Assembly (NCBI RefSeq): GCF_026626885.1
Contig: NZ_JAPNOA010000059.1
Coordinates: 186,327-250,326 of the forward strand
DNA: 64,000 bases
Direction: 5' to 3'
DNA from: Parathalassolituus penaei
GTDB lineage: Bacteria > Pseudomonadota > Gammaproteobacteria > Pseudomonadales > Oceanobacteraceae
The notes beneath the pieces are model-generated. The model was not told the origin of the DNA and made no database searches. It saw only the letters and a program-made list of their open reading frames with translations. The position numbers and the translations under genes are program-made. This document shows, in pieces, positions 53,958-62,058 of the stretch. Position 1 is the stretch's first letter. Every line of letters begins with the position of its first letter.

Positions 53958-54930
53958 TCAGGGTACTGAAAACGACTTGCTGAATCGGAGTTGTGAAAGC
54001 ATCACCCTGGGTTGCATGCTGCAGACCGAGACGGGCAAAAATTTCCGCACATTCCGCGTCGGTTGTACCCGACATACAACCCGACGGGCCGCCGGTATCC
54101 ACGGTCAGATTACTGCCGGCATACAGGGCAGCAATGTCCACGGCAATCTTGCTGGAGTCCGGATTGAAGTCTGAGAGGCTGACGTCAGAAAGATTGGGCG
54201 TATCACACTCGCCACCCGATGGTGCCGCGCTGCGGTTTTCAGTGCCGTCGTTATCGGCAGCGTTACTGCAGCCAGTCGCTCCCAGATGCACCGTCCACAG
54301 GCTGCCGGTAGAACCACTGGCCAGCTGTACGCCACCCGCTGGCATCAGGTCCATCCGCAAATAACGGTAACCGGATAACCATCCCCAGCTCATGGATACC
54401 GCCGACGACAATACGCCTGCGGTTTCCGGTGCGGCATGATTAATCGAGGCTGGCAAACCGAGCTGATATTTCAGGCCCGTGTAGGAGGTGCCGCTGGTGT
54501 GTTCGTAGGTTCCGGTGACGTCATTCCAGATGGCTTTGGCTTCACCGGTTCCACCACAGGCACTGGTGATGTCGCGGAAGTCGACCAGTGCAATCCCCTG
54601 TTCCTGGCTGTCCTGATCTTCATCCAGCGTTACCGCCACTTCCGCACCGCTGCTGGTGATCAAACGTACATTCGATACATAAAACGCCATGTAAGCGATT
54701 GCCGCATCAGTACCTTCCGTGCCAACCGCTGCCAGCGTGGTATCGCAAATACTGTCAGTCACATCCACAGATGGGCTTACAGTGCTATTGATGGCACGGA
54801 AGTCCAGTGTCAGCTCACGGGTTTCAACGGTTTTCTCGTTCGTGGATGAATCACCACCACAGGCGGTCAGCAACAAGCTACTGGTCACAATGGCGGCCGC
54901 AAGACCAATACGTCGGTGTTTCAACGTCAT
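53950..54930 (-). CDS. MbnP-like metal-binding lipoprotein (metallo-mystery pair four-Cys protein)
   Basis: A 326-residue lipoprotein (LLLTACGG, Cys24) of the MbnP family, in which a Trp is converted to kynurenine and copper is bound. The family block SWGWLSGYRYLRMDL (Trp182, Trp184) is a good candidate site. Four later cysteines (221, 242, 285, 294) give the 'four-Cys' pattern. The front has the MbnP-like strand TLDFRAINSTVS. AAGGA precedes the ATG. It heads a four-gene leftward operon with two MbnH copies and an OM protein. Confidence 0.87.
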   Translation of the reverse strand: MTLKHRRIGLAAAIVTSSLLLTACGGDSSTNEKTVETRELTLDFRAINSTVSPSVDVTDSICDTTLAAVGTEGTDAAIAYMAFYVSNVRLITSSGAEVAVTLDEDQDSQEQGIALVDFRDITSACGGTGEAKAIWNDVTGTYEHTSGTSYTGLKYQLGLPASINHAAPETAGVLSSAVSMSWGWLSGYRYLRMDLMPAGGVQLASGSTGSLWTVHLGATGCSNAADNDGTENRSAAPSGGECDTPNLSDVSLSDFNPDSSKIAVDIAALYAGSNLTVDTGGPSGCMSGTTDAECAEIFARLGLQHATQGDAFTTPIQQVVFSTLND

Positions 54931-55726
54931 AATCGGATTGTCCTTTTTTATTGATTGTGCAATTCCTGAGCAATCTGCATTGAAAACATGAGCACATGTT
55001 TCCTGGTCTCGGCCTCATGAGCTGGAAGCCAGATGCATTACTCACAGTGAAAACGGCGAGCATTTAGCCAGCCACGGACAAGTTCCAGAATGTGACAAAT
55101 GGTCGCGTGCATGACGCAAACCGGCTTGCTGATGTCGTTCTCCATATCAACGGAATACCGTTCTGGACATTTACCAAAATATCTGACCACCGAACCCGGA
55201 ATTCACAATATGTGATATATTTTCATGAAACATTCGTTTAACAAAAACGACAACCCGCTACTTTTATAAACCCATATCAGAATCTGGATAATGGAACTAT
55301 TCAGGCACCTATATTTAATTACCCACAAACTTGTAAAAATACTTTTTCAGGATCGAAAAACCCCATACAGAATCATCAGAACAATCTCAACGCCCCCAGG
55401 AAGTGCAAGGCACGATCCGTCCTAAACCCTTATAAAACATAGAATTTCGTACTGCCTCGCAATACAGAACAGTCAGCCTGCACTTTTTTGTAACACTCAT
55501 CGCCGATGATCTGCGCTATTTCCGAACAGTCTGCACCAGACTGATTCAAATTCATTTCCCGACATATAAAACCGCCTTTCGTTCAGATATCGACCTCATA
55601 TTTTTATTCTGGATACGACGCCCACAAAACCGTTTACGACATTATTGCCCGGAGGCGACCTGAGCGTTTTGACAGCGAATTCGGATAGGGGGAATGTGGT
55701 CCTGTAACCAAACAGAGGATCAGCCA
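54931..55726. other. 796-bp divergent intergenic region
   Basis: AT-rich between about 55200 and 55600. It should hold promoters for the leftward MbnP operon and the rightward porin/BCCT operon. A 71-codon leftward frame at 55596-55811 has no support and overlaps the porin start. No repeat was noticed. Confidence 0.45.
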
Positions 55727-56830
55727 ATGACATCCGCTCGCAAGATGAAAAAACCGGCTCCAGCATTAAAACGTTTCGCCCGCACCAGTGGTTATTCGTT
55801 GATTCTGGCATCCATGGTAGGTATTCCAGCCGCGATCGCCTCTCCGTCGATCAGTGGTGGCATCTGGTTCAACTACACCTACGACAAGGACGACAACGCC
55901 AACAAGGAAGAAATGGGCGCCGTTGATTACGAGAGCATCATTCTCTACTTCAACGACAAACCAGCAGACAAGCCTTACTTCTTCAACGGTGAGCTGCGTA
56001 TTGGCAAGGGTGCCTTTACCGCTCCTGACAGCAACAACACTGGCGGCCACTTCGGTATTCACCAGGCTGAAATCGGTTTTAAAGCCTCCGAAACTGCCAC
56101 CATCTACGTTGGTAAAACCGACGTTCCATTCGGTAAAAAGACTGTTAACTTCTGGCCAGGTGACATGCTGATTGGCGGTTACGGTGACCAGATGGACATC
56201 GGTGCCAAATTCACCAACAGCGATGGTCCGATTGCTTACAAACTGGGTTACTTCCATGCCGATGACTGGGGTGAATCCAGCACCGAAACCATGGACGACG
56301 GCGGTCACTGGGGCAACTACAGCGCTTCTACTCCTGCCAACTCTACTTACCGCAAGGTACAAACCCTGGTGGGTGATGCGTCCTACAGCATCGCAGCAGA
56401 CCAGAAAATTGGTGTCTCCGCACAATCTGGTAGCCTGTTCGACCTGAGCACCAAAGAAATCGACGGTGATCACTCTGCATTTGCCCTGTACTACGAAGGT
56501 TCCTTCAGCGGTGTGAGCGTAACCGGTGAACTGATGACCGCTTCCCGCAAGCTGCCAGACAGCATGGGTGGCATGACCAACGATAGCGACCGCGCACTGC
56601 TGACCCTGGGTTACACCATGGGTGACTTCAACTTCTACATGGACTCTACCTGGGCTCAGTCTGACGACGTGGACACTGTGCACGCCTACGCTCCTGGTAT
56701 GAGCTACAAGTACGGCCCAGGTTGGGTTTACGTTGAATACCTGACCCAGAACGGTTACGTCGGTGCCGACAACGATGTGGGTAAAGGCGATTACGACGCT
56801 CTGTACCTGACTGTCGATTACTACTTCTGA
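55727..56830 (+). CDS. Outer-membrane porin paired with a BCCT carrier
   Basis: A 367-residue exported protein. The signal is long (MTSARKMKKPAPALKRFART then GYSLILASMVGIPAAIA). The mature barrel starts SPSISGGIWFNYTYDKDDN and ends with an aromatic-rich strand, YDALYLTVDYYF. Strands such as AYKLGYFHADDWGESST are visible. The ATG at 55727 follows GAGGA. It resembles LbtU/OprO-like porins in length, but no family is certain. Only 17 bp separate it from the BCCT gene, so it may be the outer-membrane gate for the same substrate. Confidence 0.8.
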   Translation: MTSARKMKKPAPALKRFARTSGYSLILASMVGIPAAIASPSISGGIWFNYTYDKDDNANKEEMGAVDYESIILYFNDKPADKPYFFNGELRIGKGAFTAPDSNNTGGHFGIHQAEIGFKASETATIYVGKTDVPFGKKTVNFWPGDMLIGGYGDQMDIGAKFTNSDGPIAYKLGYFHADDWGESSTETMDDGGHWGNYSASTPANSTYRKVQTLVGDASYSIAADQKIGVSAQSGSLFDLSTKEIDGDHSAFALYYEGSFSGVSVTGELMTASRKLPDSMGGMTNDSDRALLTLGYTMGDFNFYMDSTWAQSDDVDTVHAYAPGMSYKYGPGWVYVEYLTQNGYVGADNDVGKGDYDALYLTVDYYF

Positions 56831-56847
56831 TATAGGGGACGATCAGC

Positions 56848-58452
56848 ATGTCACCATCCGAGATCAAAGCATTACAGAATAAGTACCAAACGGATTTTAA
56901 AGCTGGCCAAGATAACTACACTCTGATGGGCATGGACCTCCATCGCAGTGTGTTTACGGTTAGTGCCGTGCTGATCATCGCCTTCGTTCTGGGTACTCTT
57001 TTGTACCCGGAACAAGCCGGCGGTATGCTCAGCGCTTCCAAATCCTGGGCTATTGATAACTTCGACTGGCTGTTTATGGTCGGTTGTAACGTCTTCCTGG
57101 TGTTCTGCCTGGCACTGATTTTCCTGCCAGTTGGTCGCCTGCGTCTGGGTGGCGAAAATGCCAGCCCAGAGCACTCTACCTGGTCATGGTTCGCCATGCT
57201 GTTTGCCGCCGGTATGGGTATCGGCCTGATGTTCTGGAGCGTGGCCGAACCGGTTGCCTACTACACCAACTGGTACGGCACTCCGCTGAACGTGGAAGCC
57301 AAAACCCCTGAAGGCGCGGCACTGGCACTGGGTACCACCCTGTTCCACTGGGCTCTGCATCCATGGGCTATCTACGGTGTTGTTGGTCTGGCTCTGGCGT
57401 TCTTCGCTTACAACAAGGGCATGCCTCTGACCATCCGTTCCGCGTTTTACCCGCTGCTGGGTGAGCGTGTGTGGGGCTGGGCTGGTGACGTGATCGATAT
57501 TCTGGCGGTTCTGGCCACTGTATTTGGTCTGGCGACTTCTCTGGGCCTCGGCGCTCAGCAAGCCACCAGCGGTCTGAACTTCCTGTTCGGTGTTGCTGAC
57601 AGCCTGACTACCCAGATCATTGTGATTATTGCCGTAACCGGTGTAGCTACCCTGTCGGTATCCCTGGGTATGGACAAGGGTGTAAAAATCCTCAGTAACC
57701 TGAACATGGTAGTGGCGTTTGCCCTGATGATTCTGGTGTTCCTGCTCGGCCCTACCGCTGCCATCCTGAAGTGGATCGGTGTGACCGTTGCCAGCTATGC
57801 CACCAACATTGTGCCTCTGAGCAACTGGATTGGCCGTGAAGACAGCGACTGGTACCACGGCTGGACCGTGTTCTACTGGGCCTGGTGGGTGTCATGGTCT
57901 CCATTCGTAGGTATGTTCATCGCTCGTATCTCTCGTGGTCGTACCGTTCGTGAATTCATCATCGCTGTGCTGATTGTTCCAACCATCGTCAGCGCCCTGT
58001 GGATGAGTGTGTTTGGTGGTACTGCGATTGAACAGGTTATTGCCGGTACTGGCGAACTGGCCAACGGCATCACCAACGTGTCTCTGTCCATGTTCCAGAT
58101 GTTCGAACAACTGCCACTGGCTGGCATCACCTCCTTCACTGCTGTGATTCTGGTTCTGCTGTTCTTCGTAACCTCTGCTGACTCTGGCGCTCTGGTGGTC
58201 GACTCCATCACTGCCGGTGGCAAGCTGACCTCGCCGATTCCTCAGCGTGTGTTCTGGGCTTCTATCGAAGGTGTGATTGCAATTGCTCTGCTGATTGGTG
58301 GTGGCAAGGCGGCTCTGAGCGCCCTGCAAGCCGGCTCGATTGCAACCGGTCTGCCATTCACTGCGGTACTGCTGCTGATGTGTCTGAGCCTGTACAAGGG
58401 TCTGGATAACGAACTGCGCATCGTCCGTCTGAAGCAGCAAGGCCGCGCCTGA
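56848..58452 (+). CDS. BCCT-family betaine/carnitine/choline transporter
   Basis: A 534-residue carrier with ~12 membrane helices. The BCCT signature GMGIGLMFWSVAEPVAYY lies in the third/fourth segment. The Trp-rich box YWAWWVSWSPFVGMFIARIS and the following GRTVREFI are also family markers. No long acidic C-terminal extension is present, so it may be a simple uptake carrier rather than an osmosensor. GGGGA precedes the ATG. It shares a transcript with the porin and ends at a strong terminator. Its substrate probably feeds the betaine pathway. Confidence 0.93.
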   Translation: MSPSEIKALQNKYQTDFKAGQDNYTLMGMDLHRSVFTVSAVLIIAFVLGTLLYPEQAGGMLSASKSWAIDNFDWLFMVGCNVFLVFCLALIFLPVGRLRLGGENASPEHSTWSWFAMLFAAGMGIGLMFWSVAEPVAYYTNWYGTPLNVEAKTPEGAALALGTTLFHWALHPWAIYGVVGLALAFFAYNKGMPLTIRSAFYPLLGERVWGWAGDVIDILAVLATVFGLATSLGLGAQQATSGLNFLFGVADSLTTQIIVIIAVTGVATLSVSLGMDKGVKILSNLNMVVAFALMILVFLLGPTAAILKWIGVTVASYATNIVPLSNWIGREDSDWYHGWTVFYWAWWVSWSPFVGMFIARISRGRTVREFIIAVLIVPTIVSALWMSVFGGTAIEQVIAGTGELANGITNVSLSMFQMFEQLPLAGITSFTAVILVLLFFVTSADSGALVVDSITAGGKLTSPIPQRVFWASIEGVIAIALLIGGGKAALSALQAGSIATGLPFTAVLLLMCLSLYKGLDNELRIVRLKQQGRA

Positions 58453-58496
58453 TCAACGACTTCTGAATCTTCATCGGTATGAATCTCATACCCTTC

Positions 58497-58525
58497 GCCC
58501 CCGCTAACGCGGGGGCTTTTTTTTT
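58497..58525 (+). terminator. Rho-independent terminator of the porin-BCCT operon
   Basis: GCCCCCGC/GCGGGGGC stem followed by nine T residues, 45 bp past the BCCT stop. Confidence 0.93.
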
Positions 58526-58571
58526 GGGTTCATCGCGCTTTACCGGAAAGCCCCACGTCGGTTTTCAAATC

Positions 58572-58867
58572 AAGGCCCCTCTGGAAACACAGTACCTACT
58601 ACGGTTTATCAGGATGGTGATGAGTGAAGAAGCCGACTTGATCGCATGGCAGGCTACGCCAGAAACCGGCGATACCGCGTCAACACCATTCCGAAATACC
58701 TGCAAGGAGCAGGTTGCAGCAACGTTGAGCAATATTGGTGAAATAGAAAAAGACTCCGTCTGACGGACTCGTCATTTCGCAGCATCCGCCGCCTTGCTCA
58801 TACGCACTGCCGCTTTCGCTCAGAGCTGAGCAGCTTTTTCAGAGGGAACTTGAAGCAGTAAGTGTCC
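58572..58867 (-). mobile_element. MITE-like element, diverged full-length copy in inverse orientation
   Basis: It reads as the complement of the 23.4-kb copy: the nested-hairpin half first (CAGGATGGTGATGA, AAACCGGCGATACC), then the other half (ACTCGTCATTTCGCAGC, GCCGCCTTGCTCA), ending AGTGTCC then TA (58868-58869). The left end (AAGGCCCCTCTGGAA) is degenerate. Confidence 0.65.
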
Positions 58868-59110
58868 TACCCGCGACACAGCCCCTTACATATCAACTTG
58901 TCAGATCCAGGAAAACCAGAGTACGTCGGGAGTAACATGGATACACAAACAGGGAACGCAGAGAGCCAGGCAATGAAATGACACTGGATATAAGGGAGGG
59001 GGCTAACAATGGTGAAAAAGCAGCGCATGGCTGCTTTCTTCATGTACATAACAAACGGTAAAGCAACGCTACAGCCAATCATTACCAACAGACTGCAGCG
59101 ATATTGACGA

Positions 59111-60511
59111 TCAGACGTCCAGCACCTTGCCCGGGTTCATCACGTTGTTCGGGTCAAAGGCCAGCTTCACGGCACGCATGTACGCCAGTTCGGCTTCAGA
59201 ACGGCTGTAGCTCAGGTATGGCTTTTTGGTCATACCCACACCGTGTTCTGCCGATACGGAACCGTCGTATTTCTCGGTGATTTCGAATACCCACTTGGAG
59301 ACCTTGCCACAACGGGCAAAAAACTCTTCCTTGGCCAGCGCATCCGGCTTGAGGATGTTCAGGTGCAGGTTGCCGTCACCAATGTGGCCGAACCAGATGA
59401 TTTCAAAGTCAGGGTACTCACGTACAACCACATCTTCGATTTCTTTCAGGAACGCAGGCACCTTGGATACCACTACGGACAGGTCGTTCTTGTACGGAGT
59501 CCAGTGAGAAATGGTCTCGGAAATGTCTTCACGCAGACGCCACAGGTTGGCGGCCTGGGTTTCGCTCTGGCTGATCACACCATCCAGCACCCAGCCTTCT
59601 TCCATACAGGCTTCGAACAGTGCCATCGCAGTGTCGAGATGACCTTCGGTTTCCGCTTCGAATTCCAGCAGGGCGTAATATTCGGATGGAGTTTCGAACG
59701 GAGCCGGAACTTCACCACGAGCCAGAACCTTGGCCAGTGCCTTGTCGGAGAAGAATTCAAATGCCGTCAGATCCAGACCGGACTGGAACTTGTGCATCAC
59801 ACTCATGATGGCATCGAACTCAGGCACACCCAGCACCAGTACCGTCAGGTTCTTTGGTGGACGTTCCAGACGCATGGTCGCTTCGGTTACAAAGCCCAGA
59901 GTGCCTTCACCGCCGATAAACAGCTGACGCAAATCGTAACCGGTGTTGTTCTTCAGCAGGTCCTTGTTCAGACGCAGAATATCGCCCTTGCCGGTTACCA
60001 CTGTCAGACCAGCCACCCAGTCACGGGTCATGCCGTAACGGATTACCTTGATACCACCCGCGTTGGTGCTGATGTTGCCGCCGATCTGGCTGGAGCCAGC
60101 AGAGGCGAAATCCACCGGATAAAACAGACCCTGCTCTTCTGCGTACATCTGCAGCTGTTCGGTCACCACACCGGCTCCACACCGAACGGTGCGATCGAGA
60201 GCGTTGAAGTCGCTGATCTGGTTCATGTAGTCGAAAGACACAACCACTTCACCATTGGCAGCCACCGCACCAGCACTCAGACCAGTACGACCGCCGGACG
60301 GTACCAGTGCCAGACCACACTCATTGGCCAGCAATACAATTTGCTGAACCTGTTCAGTGGTCTTCGGGAACACAATGGCGGATGGACGCGGTTCAAACAC
60401 CTTGGTCCAGTCCTTACCGAATGTTTCGAGAGAGTCGGCGTCGATGCGCACCTTGTCTGCACCAACAATGGCAGACAGGCGTTCAACAAGAGCGTCTTGG
60501 GTCAGAGTCAT
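59111..60511 (-). CDS. FAD-linked D-2-hydroxyglutarate dehydrogenase-type oxidase
   Basis: A 466-residue GlcD/D2HGDH-family flavoprotein. The FAD (PCMH) domain has LVPSGGRTGLSAGAVAANGE and ASAGSSQIGGNISTNAGG. The C-terminal oxidase domain has IWFGHIGDGNLHLNIL and SAEHGVGMTKKPYL. It diverges from serA. In Pseudomonas the same pairing serves to recycle D-2-hydroxyglutarate made when SerA reduces 2-ketoglutarate. A D-lactate or glycolate enzyme is the alternative. The ATG at 60511 was chosen on alignment style; the ribosome site is weak and the frame is open upstream. Confidence 0.85.
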   Translation of the reverse strand: MTLTQDALVERLSAIVGADKVRIDADSLETFGKDWTKVFEPRPSAIVFPKTTEQVQQIVLLANECGLALVPSGGRTGLSAGAVAANGEVVVSFDYMNQISDFNALDRTVRCGAGVVTEQLQMYAEEQGLFYPVDFASAGSSQIGGNISTNAGGIKVIRYGMTRDWVAGLTVVTGKGDILRLNKDLLKNNTGYDLRQLFIGGEGTLGFVTEATMRLERPPKNLTVLVLGVPEFDAIMSVMHKFQSGLDLTAFEFFSDKALAKVLARGEVPAPFETPSEYYALLEFEAETEGHLDTAMALFEACMEEGWVLDGVISQSETQAANLWRLREDISETISHWTPYKNDLSVVVSKVPAFLKEIEDVVVREYPDFEIIWFGHIGDGNLHLNILKPDALAKEEFFARCGKVSKWVFEITEKYDGSVSAEHGVGMTKKPYLSYSRSEAELAYMRAVKLAFDPNNVMNPGKVLDV

Positions 60512-60734
60512 GGGGGCAGTTCCACAGATATGAGAGATCGTCACTTCAACTTGAGTATTCATCCGGTTGAAGCAAGCCATGGAGGATCACATTGAAAGCC
60601 GAGTATGCTACCATGCGCGCCTTAATTTTCGGAGATATTTTGGTCAATTCCGTATCCAGCTGACATATGTCTGTGGTATGGATGCACCAGATGGCACCCC
60701 CCTCGCCGCTTGGCTAACGCATATAGGTACCCCA

Positions 60735-61964
60735 ATGGCCCAGACTTCCCTCGACAAAAGCAAGATCAAGTTCCTCTTGTTGGAAGGTGTGCACCAGTCT
60801 GCTCTGGATACTCTCAACGCCGCAGGCTACACCAATATCGAGTATCTGAAGACGTCTCTGCCTGACGCAGAGCTGAAAGAACGCATCAAGGATGCTCACT
60901 TTATCGGTATCCGTTCTCGCACCCAGCTGACCGAAGAAATCTTCGAAGCTGCCGAGAAACTGATCGCTGTTGGCTGCTTCTGCATTGGTACCAACCAGGT
61001 AGACCTGAAGGCTGCTGCCAAGCGTGGTATCGCCGTATTCAACGCGCCTTACTCCAATACTCGTTCCGTTGCCGAACTGACCATCGCCCAGATCATCATG
61101 CTGATGCGTGGTATTCCGGCCAAGAGCGCTGAATGTCACCGCGGTGGCTGGAGCAAGTCTGCTGCCAACTCTTTTGAAGTGCGCGGCAAGAAACTGGGTA
61201 TCGTGGGCTACGGCAACATCGGCACCCAGCTGTCCGTAATGGCCGAAAGCCTGGGTATGAAGGTGTTCTTCTACGACATCGTCACCAAGCTGCCAATCGG
61301 TAACGCGACTCAGGTAGGCAGCCTGAACGAACTGCTGGAAACCTGTGACGTGATCTCCATGCACGTACCGGAAACCCAGTCCACCATGTGGATGATGGCC
61401 AAGGAACAGTTCTCCCGTATGAAGCAGGGTTCTGTATTCCTGAACGCTTCCCGTGGCACCGTGGTTGTGATCGAAGACCTGGCGGAAGAAATCCGCTCCG
61501 GCAAGATCATCGGCGCTGCCATTGACGTATTCCCGGTTGAACCACGCTCCAACGACGAAGAGTTCGTCACCCCGCTGCGTGAATTCGACAACGTGATCCT
61601 GACCCCACACGTGGGCGGCTCCACTCTGGAAGCCCAGGAAAACATCGGTAAGGAAGTAGGCGAGAAACTGGCCAGCTACAGCGACAAGGGTATCACCACG
61701 GCTGCTGTTAACTTCCCGGAAGTGGCACTGCCAACCAACGCTGGCAAACACCGTATCCTGCACATTCACCAGAACGTGCCGGGTGTGATGAACGCCATCA
61801 ACAGCATTTTCGCCAGCAACAATATTAACATCAGTGGTCAGTACCTGCAGACCATCGAAGATATCGGTTACGTGGTGATTGACGTGGACGCTACCGCCAG
61901 TGAACTGGCTCTTGAGAAAATCAAGGAAGTGGACGGCACCATCCGCGCTCGCGTTCTGTACTGA
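60735..61964 (+). CDS. serA: D-3-phosphoglycerate dehydrogenase
   Basis: A 409-residue E. coli-type enzyme, the first step of serine synthesis. It shows the NAD site LGIVGYGNIGTQLSVMAE, catalytic segments NASRGTVVVIEDLAEEI and TPHVGGSTLEAQENIG, and a C-terminal ACT domain (HIHQNVPGVMNAINSIFASN) that binds serine for feedback. Relatives also reduce 2-ketoglutarate, which explains the divergent D-2-hydroxyglutarate enzyme. MAQTSLDKSKIKFLLLEG at 60735 is the normal N-terminus; the 56 codons open upstream are not coding-like. Confidence 0.94.
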   Translation: MAQTSLDKSKIKFLLLEGVHQSALDTLNAAGYTNIEYLKTSLPDAELKERIKDAHFIGIRSRTQLTEEIFEAAEKLIAVGCFCIGTNQVDLKAAAKRGIAVFNAPYSNTRSVAELTIAQIIMLMRGIPAKSAECHRGGWSKSAANSFEVRGKKLGIVGYGNIGTQLSVMAESLGMKVFFYDIVTKLPIGNATQVGSLNELLETCDVISMHVPETQSTMWMMAKEQFSRMKQGSVFLNASRGTVVVIEDLAEEIRSGKIIGAAIDVFPVEPRSNDEEFVTPLREFDNVILTPHVGGSTLEAQENIGKEVGEKLASYSDKGITTAAVNFPEVALPTNAGKHRILHIHQNVPGVMNAINSIFASNNINISGQYLQTIEDIGYVVIDVDATASELALEKIKEVDGTIRARVLY

Positions 61965-61980
61965 TTTCCGATCAGACAGC

Positions 61981-62008
61981 AAAAAGGCCGGTCAAACCGG
62001 CCTTTTTT
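61981..62008 (+). terminator. Terminator of serA, possibly bidirectional
   Basis: AAAAAGGCCGGT-CAA-ACCGGCCTTTTTT, a perfect stem with A and T flanks, 17 bp after the serA stop. It could also end the converging TonB-receptor transcript. Confidence 0.93.
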
Positions 62009-62058
62009 GTATCTGTCCACAGGCGATCCTGTACCGCCTGACTCACGACTTGTACTGC

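Larger units (their letters stand above)
58453..59110. other. 658-bp convergent intergenic region with terminator and MITE
   Basis: Holds the BCCT terminator (58497-58525) and an inverted full-length MITE-like element (58572-58867), then ~240 bp with no recognised feature before the hydroxyglutarate dehydrogenase stop. Confidence 0.6.
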
